A stretch of DNA of 57,026 nt from positions 1 to 57,026 of the forward strand of contig JAACJQ010000339.1 of the NCBI GenBank assembly GCA_016879935.1, read 5' to 3'. Of this stretch, positions 9,147 through 16,001 are shown piece after piece. This DNA is from Archangiaceae bacterium (GTDB lineage Bacteria > Myxococcota > Myxococcia > Myxococcales > Myxococcaceae). Each line of letters starts with the position of its first letter. Position 1 is the first letter of the stretch. Below the pieces are notes generated by a model. It had not been told where the DNA came from and did no database searches. It saw nothing but the letters and a program-made list of their open reading frames with translations. A program made the position numbers and the translations under genes.

Positions 9147-9172
9147 AACGCCGGGACGACACGACTTGGACA
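9147..9172 (-). promoter_or_regulatory. Putative ECF42-type promoter before the 8606-9100 gene
   Basis: Read on the minus strand: TGTCCA (9172-9167), 16-nt spacer, CGTT (9150-9147), 47 nt before the ATG. The block ATGTCCAA is shared exactly with the element at 10776-10801. ECF42 promoters described in Streptomyces have a TGTC-type -35 and a CGTC-like -10, as far as I recall, so the fit is good. Confidence 0.6.
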
Positions 9173-9189
9173 TTCTCGATGATTTGTTT

Positions 9190-10395
9190 CTACCCACCTT
9201 CGCCGAGGGCCCTCAACCGTCGCTCGAGCAGCGCTCTTTCGGGGTTGGTGGGAGCGGCCTCGAGTGCACGCCTCGTGTGGAACGCGGCCTGCTCGCGGTG
9301 ACCGCAGCGGCGGTGGAGCTCTCCGAGGGTGGCGTCCCACAGGTAGTAGTCCTGGAGCCAGCTCGGTGCCGCCAGCGCGTCGAGCTCGGTCAGTGCCGCG
9401 TCGGGCCCTTTCCACTCGGCGATGGCGATGGCGCGGTTGAGCACGTTGAGCGGTGAGGGCGCGATGCGCTCGAGCGTGTCGTAGAGCCGCACCACGGCTT
9501 CCCAATCGGTCTCGGCGTACGAGGGCGCGAGGGTGTGGGCCGCGGCGATGCCAGCGAGGGCGTGGTAGCGCGACACCGCCGAGCCTCGCGCCGAGAGGGT
9601 GAGGTGCTCGAGGCCTCGTTCGATGGCCGCGGTGTTCCAGCGGGTGCGGTCCTGCTCCTCGAGCAACACGAGGCCACCGCACTCGTCGAGGCGAGCGTCG
9701 AAGCGGGCGGTGTGGAAGTGCATGAGCGCGATGAGCGCGTCAAGCTCGGGCACGTCACCGGTCGGGTCTGCTCTGAGCGAATAGGCCAGGTGCAGCGCCT
9801 CGTCACAGAGCTCGCGGCGAATCAGCCGGTCTGGCTGCGCCGAGCTGTAGCCCTCGTTGAAGAGGAGGAAAATCATCTGCAGCACGGCTTCGAGCCGCGC
9901 GGGCTCGACGCCTCGCAGCTCGGCGTGCCCCTCGAGGGCCGTGCGCGCCCGCTGCAAGCGCTTGTGCACCGCTTCCTCCGTCAGGAACAGCCGCAGCGCG
10001 ATCTCGCGGGTGCTGAACCCGCAGAGGGTCTTCAGCGCGAGCACGAGCTGAGACTCGAGCGGAATCTCGGGGTCGGCGCAGACGAAGAGCAGCCGAAGCA
10101 CACCTTCGTCGACGTCCTGCTGGGCGTACTCGGTCTGCACCTCGGCGGCGTAGCGGTCGTCCCGCTTCACCCGCCGCAGCTCGTCCAGCACGTGGTTCTG
10201 CGCAACGCGGTAGAGCCAGGCCCCCGCGTCATCAGGCATCGCCGTGGGCCACGACTGCGTCGCCCGGAGCAGGGCGGTCTGCGCTGCGTCTTCACACAGC
10301 GAGAGCCGCTCGACTCCGAACCGGCGCGAGAGCACCGAGACCAGGCGCCCGAACTCCCGCCGAAAGAAGTGCTGGGGAAGCTCGGGCGCGCTCAT
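9190..10395 (-). CDS. ECF42-family RNA polymerase sigma factor with TPR-like C-terminal extension
   Basis: This 401-residue protein has sigma region 2 near residues 10-80 (CEDAAQTALLRATQSWP, AWLYRVAQNHVLDELRR) and region 4 near 120-165 (LVLALKTLCGFSTREIALRL, AVHKRLQRARTALEG). About 220 further residues are helical and TPR-like (LLFNEGYSSAQPDRLIRREL, LDALIALMHFHTARFDARLD). This architecture, twice the usual ECF length, is that of ECF42 (sigma-24/DUF6596), a group without a classical anti-sigma factor in which the C-terminal extension is needed for activity. The upstream YCII/DGPF gene ends 1 bp before its ATG, the canonical ECF42 neighbour, so they form one operon. A promoter-like motif ahead of the operon suggests autoregulation. 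Assignment to ECF42 is confident; the inducing signal is unknown. Confidence 0.93.
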   Translation of the reverse strand: MSAPELPQHFFRREFGRLVSVLSRRFGVERLSLCEDAAQTALLRATQSWPTAMPDDAGAWLYRVAQNHVLDELRRVKRDDRYAAEVQTEYAQQDVDEGVLRLLFVCADPEIPLESQLVLALKTLCGFSTREIALRLFLTEEAVHKRLQRARTALEGHAELRGVEPARLEAVLQMIFLLFNEGYSSAQPDRLIRRELCDEALHLAYSLRADPTGDVPELDALIALMHFHTARFDARLDECGGLVLLEEQDRTRWNTAAIERGLEHLTLSARGSAVSRYHALAGIAAAHTLAPSYAETDWEAVVRLYDTLERIAPSPLNVLNRAIAIAEWKGPDAALTELDALAAPSWLQDYYLWDATLGELHRRCGHREQAAFHTRRALEAAPTNPERALLERRLRALGEGG

Positions 10396-10396
10396 G

Positions 10397-10732
10397 TCAG
10401 AACGAGGTGATCTCGAGAACCTCGACGCTCGCGAACATCGGCACTTCGCGGGCGATGGCCAACGCGCTCTCGAAGGAGTCGCTCTCGATGAACGACCAGC
10501 CGCCGACGACCTCTTTACCCTCGACGTACGGCCCGTCGCTCACGGTGCCCTTTCGGCAGACCGCCACCTTCCCGCCTGGCTTCGGGCCCGAACGCGGCGG
10601 CGGCTGGTCGAGAATCTGCTGGGCGTGTTTCGCCATCCAGTTTCGCCACTGCACGTAGCCCTCCTGCATGGCTGCGGCAGACGGCTGCTCGTTGGGGTCG
10701 ATGGACTTTCGGTAGAGGAACGCGAATTTCAT
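10397..10732 (-). CDS. YCII/DGPF-domain protein
   Basis: This 111-residue protein starts at ATG 10732 (MKFAFLYRKS), matching the family's short N-terminal strand; upstream in-frame codons reach 10813 but add unrelated sequence. It carries the signature VSDGPYVEGKEVVGGW, the DGPF-type motif, and the following strand FIESDSFESALAIA, typical of YCII-related ferredoxin-like folds. Such proteins are the standard partners of ECF42 sigma factors; their biochemical role is not settled. Its stop lies 1 bp before the sigma factor start, so the two are co-translated. The promoter element at 10776-10801 lies 44 bp upstream of its ATG. Confidence 0.92.
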   Translation of the reverse strand: MKFAFLYRKSIDPNEQPSAAAMQEGYVQWRNWMAKHAQQILDQPPPRSGPKPGGKVAVCRKGTVSDGPYVEGKEVVGGWSFIESDSFESALAIAREVPMFASVEVLEITSF

Positions 10733-10775
10733 GGTGAGGCTCCAGAATTCCCGCGGGAGTGCGGGGCAGCAGCAC

Positions 10776-10801
10776 GACGCTGGCGACACGAAGTTTGGAC
10801 A
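10776..10801 (-). promoter_or_regulatory. Putative ECF42-type promoter of the YCII-sigma operon
   Basis: Read on the minus strand: TGTCCA (10801-10796), 16-nt spacer, CGTC (10779-10776), 44 nt before the YCII ATG. It has the same block and nearly the same distance to the start codon as the element at 9147-9172. This supports autoregulation of the sigma operon. Confidence 0.65.
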
Positions 10802-10881
10802 TTTCTCTACCATCTCGAAGAAGCCGCGTGACTTCGTGGCGTTGGAACGTCACCGGCCTTCCCTCGGTCGAGCGGGTGGGT

Positions 10882-10898
10882 CATGTGTGGGGCACATG
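10882..10898. promoter_or_regulatory. Inverted repeat spanning the dehalogenase start codon
   Basis: CATGTG (10882-10887), 5-nt loop, CACATG (10893-10898): a perfect 6-bp dyad whose right arm contains the ATG of the haloalkane dehalogenase. In mRNA it could fold into a small hairpin hiding the start codon; as DNA it could be an operator. It may also be chance. Confidence 0.35.
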
Positions 10899-11786
10899 GA
10901 ACTCCTGCGCACCCCCGACGATCGTTTCGCGTCGCTCCCCGACTTTTCGTTCACGCCCCGCTTCGTCGACGTCGGAGGTGCGCGCATGGCGTGGGTCGAG
11001 GCCGGGTCCAGCGACGCGCCGGTCGTGCTCTGCCTGCACGGCGAGCCCACCTGGAGCTTCCTCTACCGAAAGTTCCTCCCGCGCCTGGCGAACGTGGGCT
11101 TGCGCGCCATCGCGCCCGACCTCATCGGCTTCGGCCGCTCCGACAAGCCCACGCAGCGCAGCGACTACACGTACCAGCGTCACCTCGACTGGCTGCGCAC
11201 CTTCATCGAGAAGCAGAACCTCACCAACATCACACTGCTCTGTCAGGACTGGGGCGGGCTGCTCGGCCTGCGCCTGGCGACGGAGCTCTCGTCACGCTTC
11301 TCGCGCATCGTCACCGCGAACACCTTCCTCCCCACCGGCGACCAGCCGATGCCGAAGGCCTTCTTCAAGTGGCAGGAGTTCTCGCAGTCGACGCCCAGCT
11401 TCGACGTCGGCGCCATCGTCGCGAGGGGCTGCGTGAAGCCGATGCCGCCTGCCGTGGTCGCGGCGTACGACGCTCCGTTTCCCGACGACCGCTACAAGGC
11501 CGGCGCGCGGCAGTTCCCCATGCTCGTGCCCTCGACGCCCGACGACCCGCAGACCGTCGCCAACCGCAAGGCGTGGGAGGTGCTGGGCGAGTGGAAGAAG
11601 CCCTTCCTCACTGCGTTCTCCGACGGCGACCCCATCACGAAGGGCGGCGACGCCATCTTCCAGAGCATCGTGCCCGGCGCGCAGGGCCAGAAGCACGTCA
11701 CCCTCGAAGGCGGCGGCCACTTCCTGCAGGAGGATGTGGGCTACAAGCTGATTCAGACCGTCGCCGACTTCGTTCGCACGACCTGA
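10896..11786 (+). CDS. Haloalkane dehalogenase (alpha/beta hydrolase, HLD-I-like)
   Basis: This 296-residue protein has an N-terminus (LRTPDDRFASLPDFSFTP) that matches the start of DhlA-type dehalogenases, which fixes the ATG at 10896; a GTG at 10887 is the alternative. Motifs are in order: oxyanion HGEPTWSF (residues 49-56), APDLIGFGRSDKP, nucleophile elbow CQDWGGLLGL with Asp as nucleophile rather than Ser, acid in FSDGDPIT, and catalytic His in GGGHFLQED. These enzymes hydrolyse carbon-halogen bonds to alcohol and halide in the cytosol. Length fits subfamily I. It is divergent from the YCII-sigma operon and 73 bp ahead of a ferredoxin-reductase-like gene. The physiological substrate cannot be inferred. 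Confidence 0.92.
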   Translation: MELLRTPDDRFASLPDFSFTPRFVDVGGARMAWVEAGSSDAPVVLCLHGEPTWSFLYRKFLPRLANVGLRAIAPDLIGFGRSDKPTQRSDYTYQRHLDWLRTFIEKQNLTNITLLCQDWGGLLGLRLATELSSRFSRIVTANTFLPTGDQPMPKAFFKWQEFSQSTPSFDVGAIVARGCVKPMPPAVVAAYDAPFPDDRYKAGARQFPMLVPSTPDDPQTVANRKAWEVLGEWKKPFLTAFSDGDPITKGGDAIFQSIVPGAQGQKHVTLEGGGHFLQEDVGYKLIQTVADFVRTT

Positions 11787-11859
11787 TCAGCTCGCGCCGT
11801 CACCGGTCGCCGCTGCACACTGACTGGACTTCTGACGTCGGGCTGCACATGAGACCGCC

Positions 11860-12618
11860 ATGTCGTCGGCAGCTTCGCGTCCCCTCGTTCCCGAGACGTT
11901 TCAGACCCGCGTCGTCGCGGCGCGCATGCTCGGCCCGCGCGTGCGTCACCTCACCTTCGAGCGCACCGACGGTCAGCCCTTCGTCTTCGACGCGGGCCAA
12001 TGGGTGCAGCTCATCTTCCCCCTGCAGGACGAGAAGGGCCGTGCGATTCGCCGCTCGTACAGCGTCGCGTCGGCTCCCGACTCGAGCCCGCGCTTCGAGC
12101 TCGCCGTGACGAAGGTGGAAGCGGGCCCCGGCTCCACGTTCCTGCACGACGTCGCGGTCGGCACCTCGCTCGACGTGAAGGGCCCGGCCGGCACCTTCAC
12201 CCGCCCGCTCGAGTCCGCGGCGCCGTCGCTCTTCATCGCCACCGGTACGGGCGTCGCTCCGTTTCGCGGCATGGTTCGTCAGGCGCTCGCGGCCGGGCGC
12301 ACCGAGCCGTTGTGGTTGTTGTTCGGTGTGCGCGCTCCCGACGAGCTGCTCTTCGGAGACGAGCTCACTGCGCTCGCGGCGCAGCACCCGAACTTCCGGT
12401 TCCTGCCGTCGCTCTCGCGCCCGCCAGCCGATTGGACCGGCCGCGACGGCTACGTGCAGACGCACGTGAAGGCGCTGTGGAGCGAGCTCACCGCCACGCA
12501 CCCCAACGCCCACGCGTACATCTGCGGCGTGAAGAAGATGCTCCTGGCCACGCGAGAGGTGCTGCGCACCGAGCTCGGCGTCGACCGCAAGCAGGTGCAC
12601 CTCGAGGCCTACGACTGA
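11860..12618 (+). CDS. Ferredoxin--NADP reductase-like flavoprotein
   Basis: This 252-residue protein has the FNR module. The FAD-binding barrel carries AGQWVQLIFP and the flavin motif RRSYSVAS (residues 65-72). The NAD(P)-binding half carries IATGTGVAPFRGMV (near 126-139), LLFGVRAPDELLF and the terminal YICGVKKML. It lacks an iron-sulfur or globin domain, so it is a stand-alone reductase passing electrons between NAD(P)H and a ferredoxin or oxygenase partner that is not adjacent. The C-terminus ends HLEAYD. Its stop overlaps by 10 bp the stop of the convergent sigma factor gene. Confidence 0.88.
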   Translation: MSSAASRPLVPETFQTRVVAARMLGPRVRHLTFERTDGQPFVFDAGQWVQLIFPLQDEKGRAIRRSYSVASAPDSSPRFELAVTKVEAGPGSTFLHDVAVGTSLDVKGPAGTFTRPLESAAPSLFIATGTGVAPFRGMVRQALAAGRTEPLWLLFGVRAPDELLFGDELTALAAQHPNFRFLPSLSRPPADWTGRDGYVQTHVKALWSELTATHPNAHAYICGVKKMLLATREVLRTELGVDRKQVHLEAYD

Positions 12619-13190
12619 GGCTGGCAGCACCCGCGCTCGATGCAGCCACAGTCGAGACACTGACGCAGCGAGCGGGTGCCGCAGTGCTCCGCTACCTGGG
12701 CCTTGAGCGCCTGCCGGGCACGGTGAAGCCGCACCCACGCATTGTTCTGCGTGATGCCCAGCTCGTCGGCCACGGCGCTGACGCTCACCCCATCGACGAC
12801 CACGCGGGTGAGCAGGCTCGCCTGTGCTGCGGGGAGCGCACGCACCTGCGCCACGATGCAGTCGCAGCCGTCGACGACGCGCTCCGGCTCGGGCGGGGCG
12901 GTGGGCACGGGTGCAGCGTCACGACGTTCGGCGATGACCCGGCGCACGATGGTGAAGAGCCACGCTCTCGCCGCGCGCGGGTTCGACAGCTGCTCTGCCT
13001 TCTTCAGCGCCCGCAGGGAGGCGTCCTGCACCACGTCCTCCGCGGCCGGGCCGACCCGTCGACGGGCGTAGTCGACCAGCTCCTGCCGGCGAGCGGCGAG
13101 CGCTTCGGTGACGGGCTGGCGTTTCCGTGCGGGCATCGCCATCGACCCTCGCACGATGGGCTGCTCGCCCAAAAGTGTCTGAACGTTCAT
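12609..13190 (-). CDS. CorE-like ECF sigma factor with Cys-rich C-terminal tail
   Basis: This protein has 193 residues from ATG 13190; ATGs at 13142 and 13136 are alternatives. Region 2 reads LVDYARRRVGPAAEDVVQDASLRAL with ARAWLFTIVRRVIAERR, and region 4 reads SLLTRVVVDGVSVSAVADEL with NNAWVRLHRARQALK. It ends in a cysteine cluster, HCGTRSLRQCLDCGCIERGCC. That tail is the hallmark of CorE-type (ECF44) sigma factors of Myxococcus, in which the cysteines bind metal (copper for CorE, cadmium/zinc for CorE2) and switch activity without an anti-sigma factor. Metal response is therefore a strong inference, though which metal is unknown. No obvious metal exporter lies next to it. It is divergent from a methyltransferase gene across a 75-bp gap that holds a perfect inverted repeat. 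Confidence 0.88.
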   Translation of the reverse strand: MNVQTLLGEQPIVRGSMAMPARKRQPVTEALAARRQELVDYARRRVGPAAEDVVQDASLRALKKAEQLSNPRAARAWLFTIVRRVIAERRDAAPVPTAPPEPERVVDGCDCIVAQVRALPAAQASLLTRVVVDGVSVSAVADELGITQNNAWVRLHRARQALKAQVAEHCGTRSLRQCLDCGCIERGCCQPQS

Positions 13191-13219
13191 CGTCCGTGAA
13201 GACGGCCGCCGCTCGAATT

Positions 13220-13238
13220 CCCTTACAGCGCGTAAGGG
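13220..13238. promoter_or_regulatory. Perfect inverted repeat between the CorE-like gene and the ICMT-like gene
   Basis: CCCTTAC (13220-13226), AGCGC, GTAAGGG (13232-13238): 7-bp arms, 5-nt loop, centred in the 75-bp divergent intergenic region. It is a good candidate operator or overlapping sigma-factor recognition element for either gene. Confidence 0.5.
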
Positions 13239-13265
13239 CCGTGGGCCCGCGCCCGTCTTCCCGGC

Positions 13266-13847
13266 ATGACCCGACTTCAGCTCTGCACCACCCTCGTCAC
13301 TGGCTTCTTCGTCGTCGCGCTCCTGCTCCGCCCGCTGCTGCACCGCCTGAAGACCGGCGCCTGGGGGCTTCACGGCCTGTCGGGAACGCCCCGGCAGGCC
13401 GGTTGGTGGGGCGGCTTCTGCTTCATTCTCAGCCTCGCGCTCACGCCAGCAGCGCTCTGGTGGCCAGCGCTCGTCGAGCTGCCGCTGGCGCCGGGCCTTC
13501 TCCTTGCCTCGGCTGGCGCGCTCCTCACCTTCGTCGCGCAGGCTGGTATGGGCGCGAGCTGGCGCATCGGCGTGCGGGCCTCAGACCGCACCGCCCTCGT
13601 CACCACGGGCCTCTTCGCGCTCGTTCGAAACCCCATCTTCACCGGCATGCTCAGCTTTGCCGCTGGCCTCGCCGTGTTGTGGCCGAACGCGCTCTCGTTT
13701 GCTGCGGCGGTCTCGCTGCTCGTCGCCGTCGAGCTGCAGGTGCGCTTCGTCGAGGAGCCGTACCTGCGGGCACTGCACGGCCAGCCCTACGTTGCCTGGG
13801 CGCGCCGTGTGGGCCGGTTTGTGCCCGGTCTCGGCCGCGTGAGGTGA
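13266..13847 (+). CDS. Isoprenylcysteine carboxyl methyltransferase-like membrane protein
   Basis: This 193-residue protein has four to five hydrophobic segments and ends in the family signature: SWRIGV, then TTGLFALVRNPIFTGML, then VRFVEEPYLRALHGQPYVAWARRVGRFVP. The R-x-P-x-Y/F-x-G and E-E-x-x-L pattern is shared by ICMT and phospholipid N-methyltransferases, which bind S-adenosylmethionine at the cytosolic membrane face. In bacteria the substrate is usually unknown. It is divergent from the CorE-like sigma gene, sharing the intergenic inverted repeat, so metal-dependent control is possible but unproven. Confidence 0.87.
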   Translation: MTRLQLCTTLVTGFFVVALLLRPLLHRLKTGAWGLHGLSGTPRQAGWWGGFCFILSLALTPAALWWPALVELPLAPGLLLASAGALLTFVAQAGMGASWRIGVRASDRTALVTTGLFALVRNPIFTGMLSFAAGLAVLWPNALSFAAAVSLLVAVELQVRFVEEPYLRALHGQPYVAWARRVGRFVPGLGRVR

Positions 13848-13994
13848 ACCAGAGACCTGCCGCTGAGGACGATGGCCAGCTCCGGCGAGGTGCGCGACAC
13901 TGTCACCCGTGCGTTTCAGGTACCCCGCAGAATTCCTGAAAACATTTCAATCAGTCCGTAAAGACAGCGCCCCAACCCGCAGTGGAGTTCCTTC

Positions 13995-15608
13995 GTGGCG
14001 GAAGCTCGTCGTTCAGGCGTGAGGCCGGGCATCAAGCGGCTGGTGTGCCCGTGCGGCGCGCCGGTGATGGTCGACCCATCGTCGATTCGTGCGCCCGAGA
14101 GCGACAGCCAGCACGACGGGCCGGTGCAGCCGAAGGTGATGCCGTGCGGTACGTGCGGGCGGCTCCTGGTGGTGGAGGACCCGAACGTCGGCCGCGTGGT
14201 GCTCGGCAAGTGGCGGCTCGACCGCCGGCTGGGGCAGGGCGGCATGGGCACGGTGTACCTGGCGACGGAGAAGTCGGTCGACCGCGAGGTGGCGCTCAAG
14301 TTCCTGCACCCGAAGCTGGCCGAGCGCGAGGAGTACCGCACCCGCTTCGAGCAGGAGGCGCGCATCATGGCGCGCATCGAGCACCCGAACCTCGCCGGCC
14401 TGCACGGCGTCGAGCGGGAAGGCACGATTCCCTTCCTCGTCATGAAGTACGTGCGCGGGCGGCCGCTCACGCGCGTGATGAAGGAGAAGAAGACGTTCGC
14501 GCTCGAAGAGGTGCTGCCGCTGGTGGTGCAGATGGCGGCGGCGCTCGGAGCGCTCCATGCGCGCGGCTACGTGCACCGCGACCTGAAGCCCGGCAACGTC
14601 ATCGTCTCTGACGATGGGCACGTCACGCTGCTCGACTTCGGGCTGACGCGAACGCACAACCCGAACCTCACGCGGCCCGGCGTCGCGCTCGGCAGCCCGC
14701 AGTACATGTCGCCCGAGCAGGTGATGGCGGGCGCGCTCGATGGGCGCAGCGACCTCTACACGCTCGGTCTGCTCACCTCGGAGCTGCTCGTCGGCCATCG
14801 CCCGTACGCCGACGAAGACACCAAGGCGATGCTGCTGCAGCACCTCAACGACGTGCCCGAGCCCGCGCACCTGGCGAACGCGAAGGTGCCCGAGGCCGTG
14901 TCGAAGGTGTTGCTGAAGGCGATGGCGAAGAAGCCGCAAGACCGGCAGGCGAGCGTGTCGGCCTTCGTCGAAGAGCTGGTGCTGGCGGCGAAGGTGTCGT
15001 CGGTGCAGCTGCCGCGGCGCGAGACGGCCGAGGCGATGCTGGCCGCGGTGTCGAGGCCGTCACCACTTCCCACGAGCCGCACCGTCGAAGAGGAGGTCGC
15101 CGAGGTCATCTCGCCCGACACCATGTCGGTGCCGCCCGAGGCTGGCGCCTCGATTCAGCCCGGGGCGACGCCAGCGGCGATGACGGCGCCGCGCGTGGCC
15201 ACTCCGCCCAGACCGATGGCCGCCGTCACCGCGGGGCCCGTGCCCGCAGCCGGAGCTGATCAACGCACGACGCTGCCCGAGACCGTCAACGACCTGCCGC
15301 CCGTGGCGAACAAGGCGGCGCAGACCTTGTCCGATGACGAGAAGCCTGCTGCGCCCGACCAGCGCACCGAGCGCGTGCCCGCCTGGAACGAGAAGACCGA
15401 GGCCGTGCCGGCGTGGAACGACGTCACCGAGAAGCGCACCTCGCAGAGCGACGAGCAGACGGGGCCGCTCGCGAAGTCGGTGGTGGAAGAAGCGACCGCT
15501 CCGCTCAAACCGTCTGCTGCCGAGGAGGGGTTGTCGACCGCAGGGAAGGCCGGGCTTGCCGTTCTGATGCTCGTCATCATCGTCGCGGTGTGGCTGTTGC
15601 TGAGCTGA
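13995..15608 (+). CDS. Ser/Thr protein kinase with N-terminal zinc ribbon and C-terminal TM helix
   Basis: This 537-residue protein starts at GTG 13995. It opens with a CPC...PCGTC cysteine pattern (residues 18-54), a likely zinc ribbon. The kinase domain follows: glycine loop GQGGMG (80-85), Lys 102 in VALKF, catalytic HRDLKPGN (194-201), DFG (214-216), and GSPQYMSPEQ in the activation segment, so it should be active. After about residue 330 comes a Pro/Ala/Thr-rich linker with a doubled WNEKTEAVPAWNDVTE element, then one membrane helix (about 520-536) ending in LLLS. The kinase is thus probably cytosolic and tail-anchored. The last codons and stop lie inside the first unit of a 56-57-bp tandem repeat that continues past the gene. 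Confidence 0.95.
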   Translation: MAEARRSGVRPGIKRLVCPCGAPVMVDPSSIRAPESDSQHDGPVQPKVMPCGTCGRLLVVEDPNVGRVVLGKWRLDRRLGQGGMGTVYLATEKSVDREVALKFLHPKLAEREEYRTRFEQEARIMARIEHPNLAGLHGVEREGTIPFLVMKYVRGRPLTRVMKEKKTFALEEVLPLVVQMAAALGALHARGYVHRDLKPGNVIVSDDGHVTLLDFGLTRTHNPNLTRPGVALGSPQYMSPEQVMAGALDGRSDLYTLGLLTSELLVGHRPYADEDTKAMLLQHLNDVPEPAHLANAKVPEAVSKVLLKAMAKKPQDRQASVSAFVEELVLAAKVSSVQLPRRETAEAMLAAVSRPSPLPTSRTVEEEVAEVISPDTMSVPPEAGASIQPGATPAAMTAPRVATPPRPMAAVTAGPVPAAGADQRTTLPETVNDLPPVANKAAQTLSDDEKPAAPDQRTERVPAWNEKTEAVPAWNDVTEKRTSQSDEQTGPLAKSVVEEATAPLKPSAAEEGLSTAGKAGLAVLMLVIIVAVWLLLS

Positions 15609-15835
15609 AGAGCGACTCTCGCGCTGACGGGCATCATCGTCGCGGTGTGGCTGCTGCTGAGGTGGAGAGCGACTCGCGCGCTGACGGCATCATCGTCGCG
15701 GTGTGGCTGTTGGTGAGGTGGAGAGCGACTCGCGCGCTGACGGCATCATCGTCGCGGTGTGGCTGTTGCTGAGGTGGAGAGCGACTCGCGCGCTCACGGC
15801 GGTGTGGCTGAAGACCGACTCGCGCGCTGGGCACG
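15575..15835 (+). repeat. Tandem repeat of the kinase gene's 3' end, 56-57 bp units
   Basis: The string CATCATCGTCGCGGTGTGG begins at 15575, 15632, 15688 and 15744, giving periods of 57, 56 and 56 bp, followed by a shortened fifth unit near 15790-15835. Unit one is the coding end of the kinase's C-terminal helix plus its stop; later units are non-coding copies because the 56-bp period shifts frame. The rest of the spacer to 16001 is ordinary sequence with a GCTGATCAGC palindrome at 15950-15959. Confidence 0.88.
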
Positions 15836-16001
15836 GCTGTTTCTGGGTTGATCGGCGATGCGGTCGCAGTGCGAAGTCACACGGCGCGCCCCGCCCCACG
15901 ACTTCGTCGCCTCGAGCTGCTCCGGAGTGCGGAGTCCTGCGCTCAGCTGATCAGCATCCAGTCGATCCAGAATCGTTGATCAGCTCGAGCACCGAGTCGG
16001 C

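Noticed and set aside
12000..13199. A 399-residue plus-strand frame crossing the FNR-like and CorE-like genes
   Set aside because: It overlaps two well-supported genes on both strands and has Arg/Ala-rich shadow composition.
15575..15835. Tandem repeat considered as a CRISPR array
   Set aside because: Units are contiguous copies with no unique spacers and start inside a gene; there are no cas genes.
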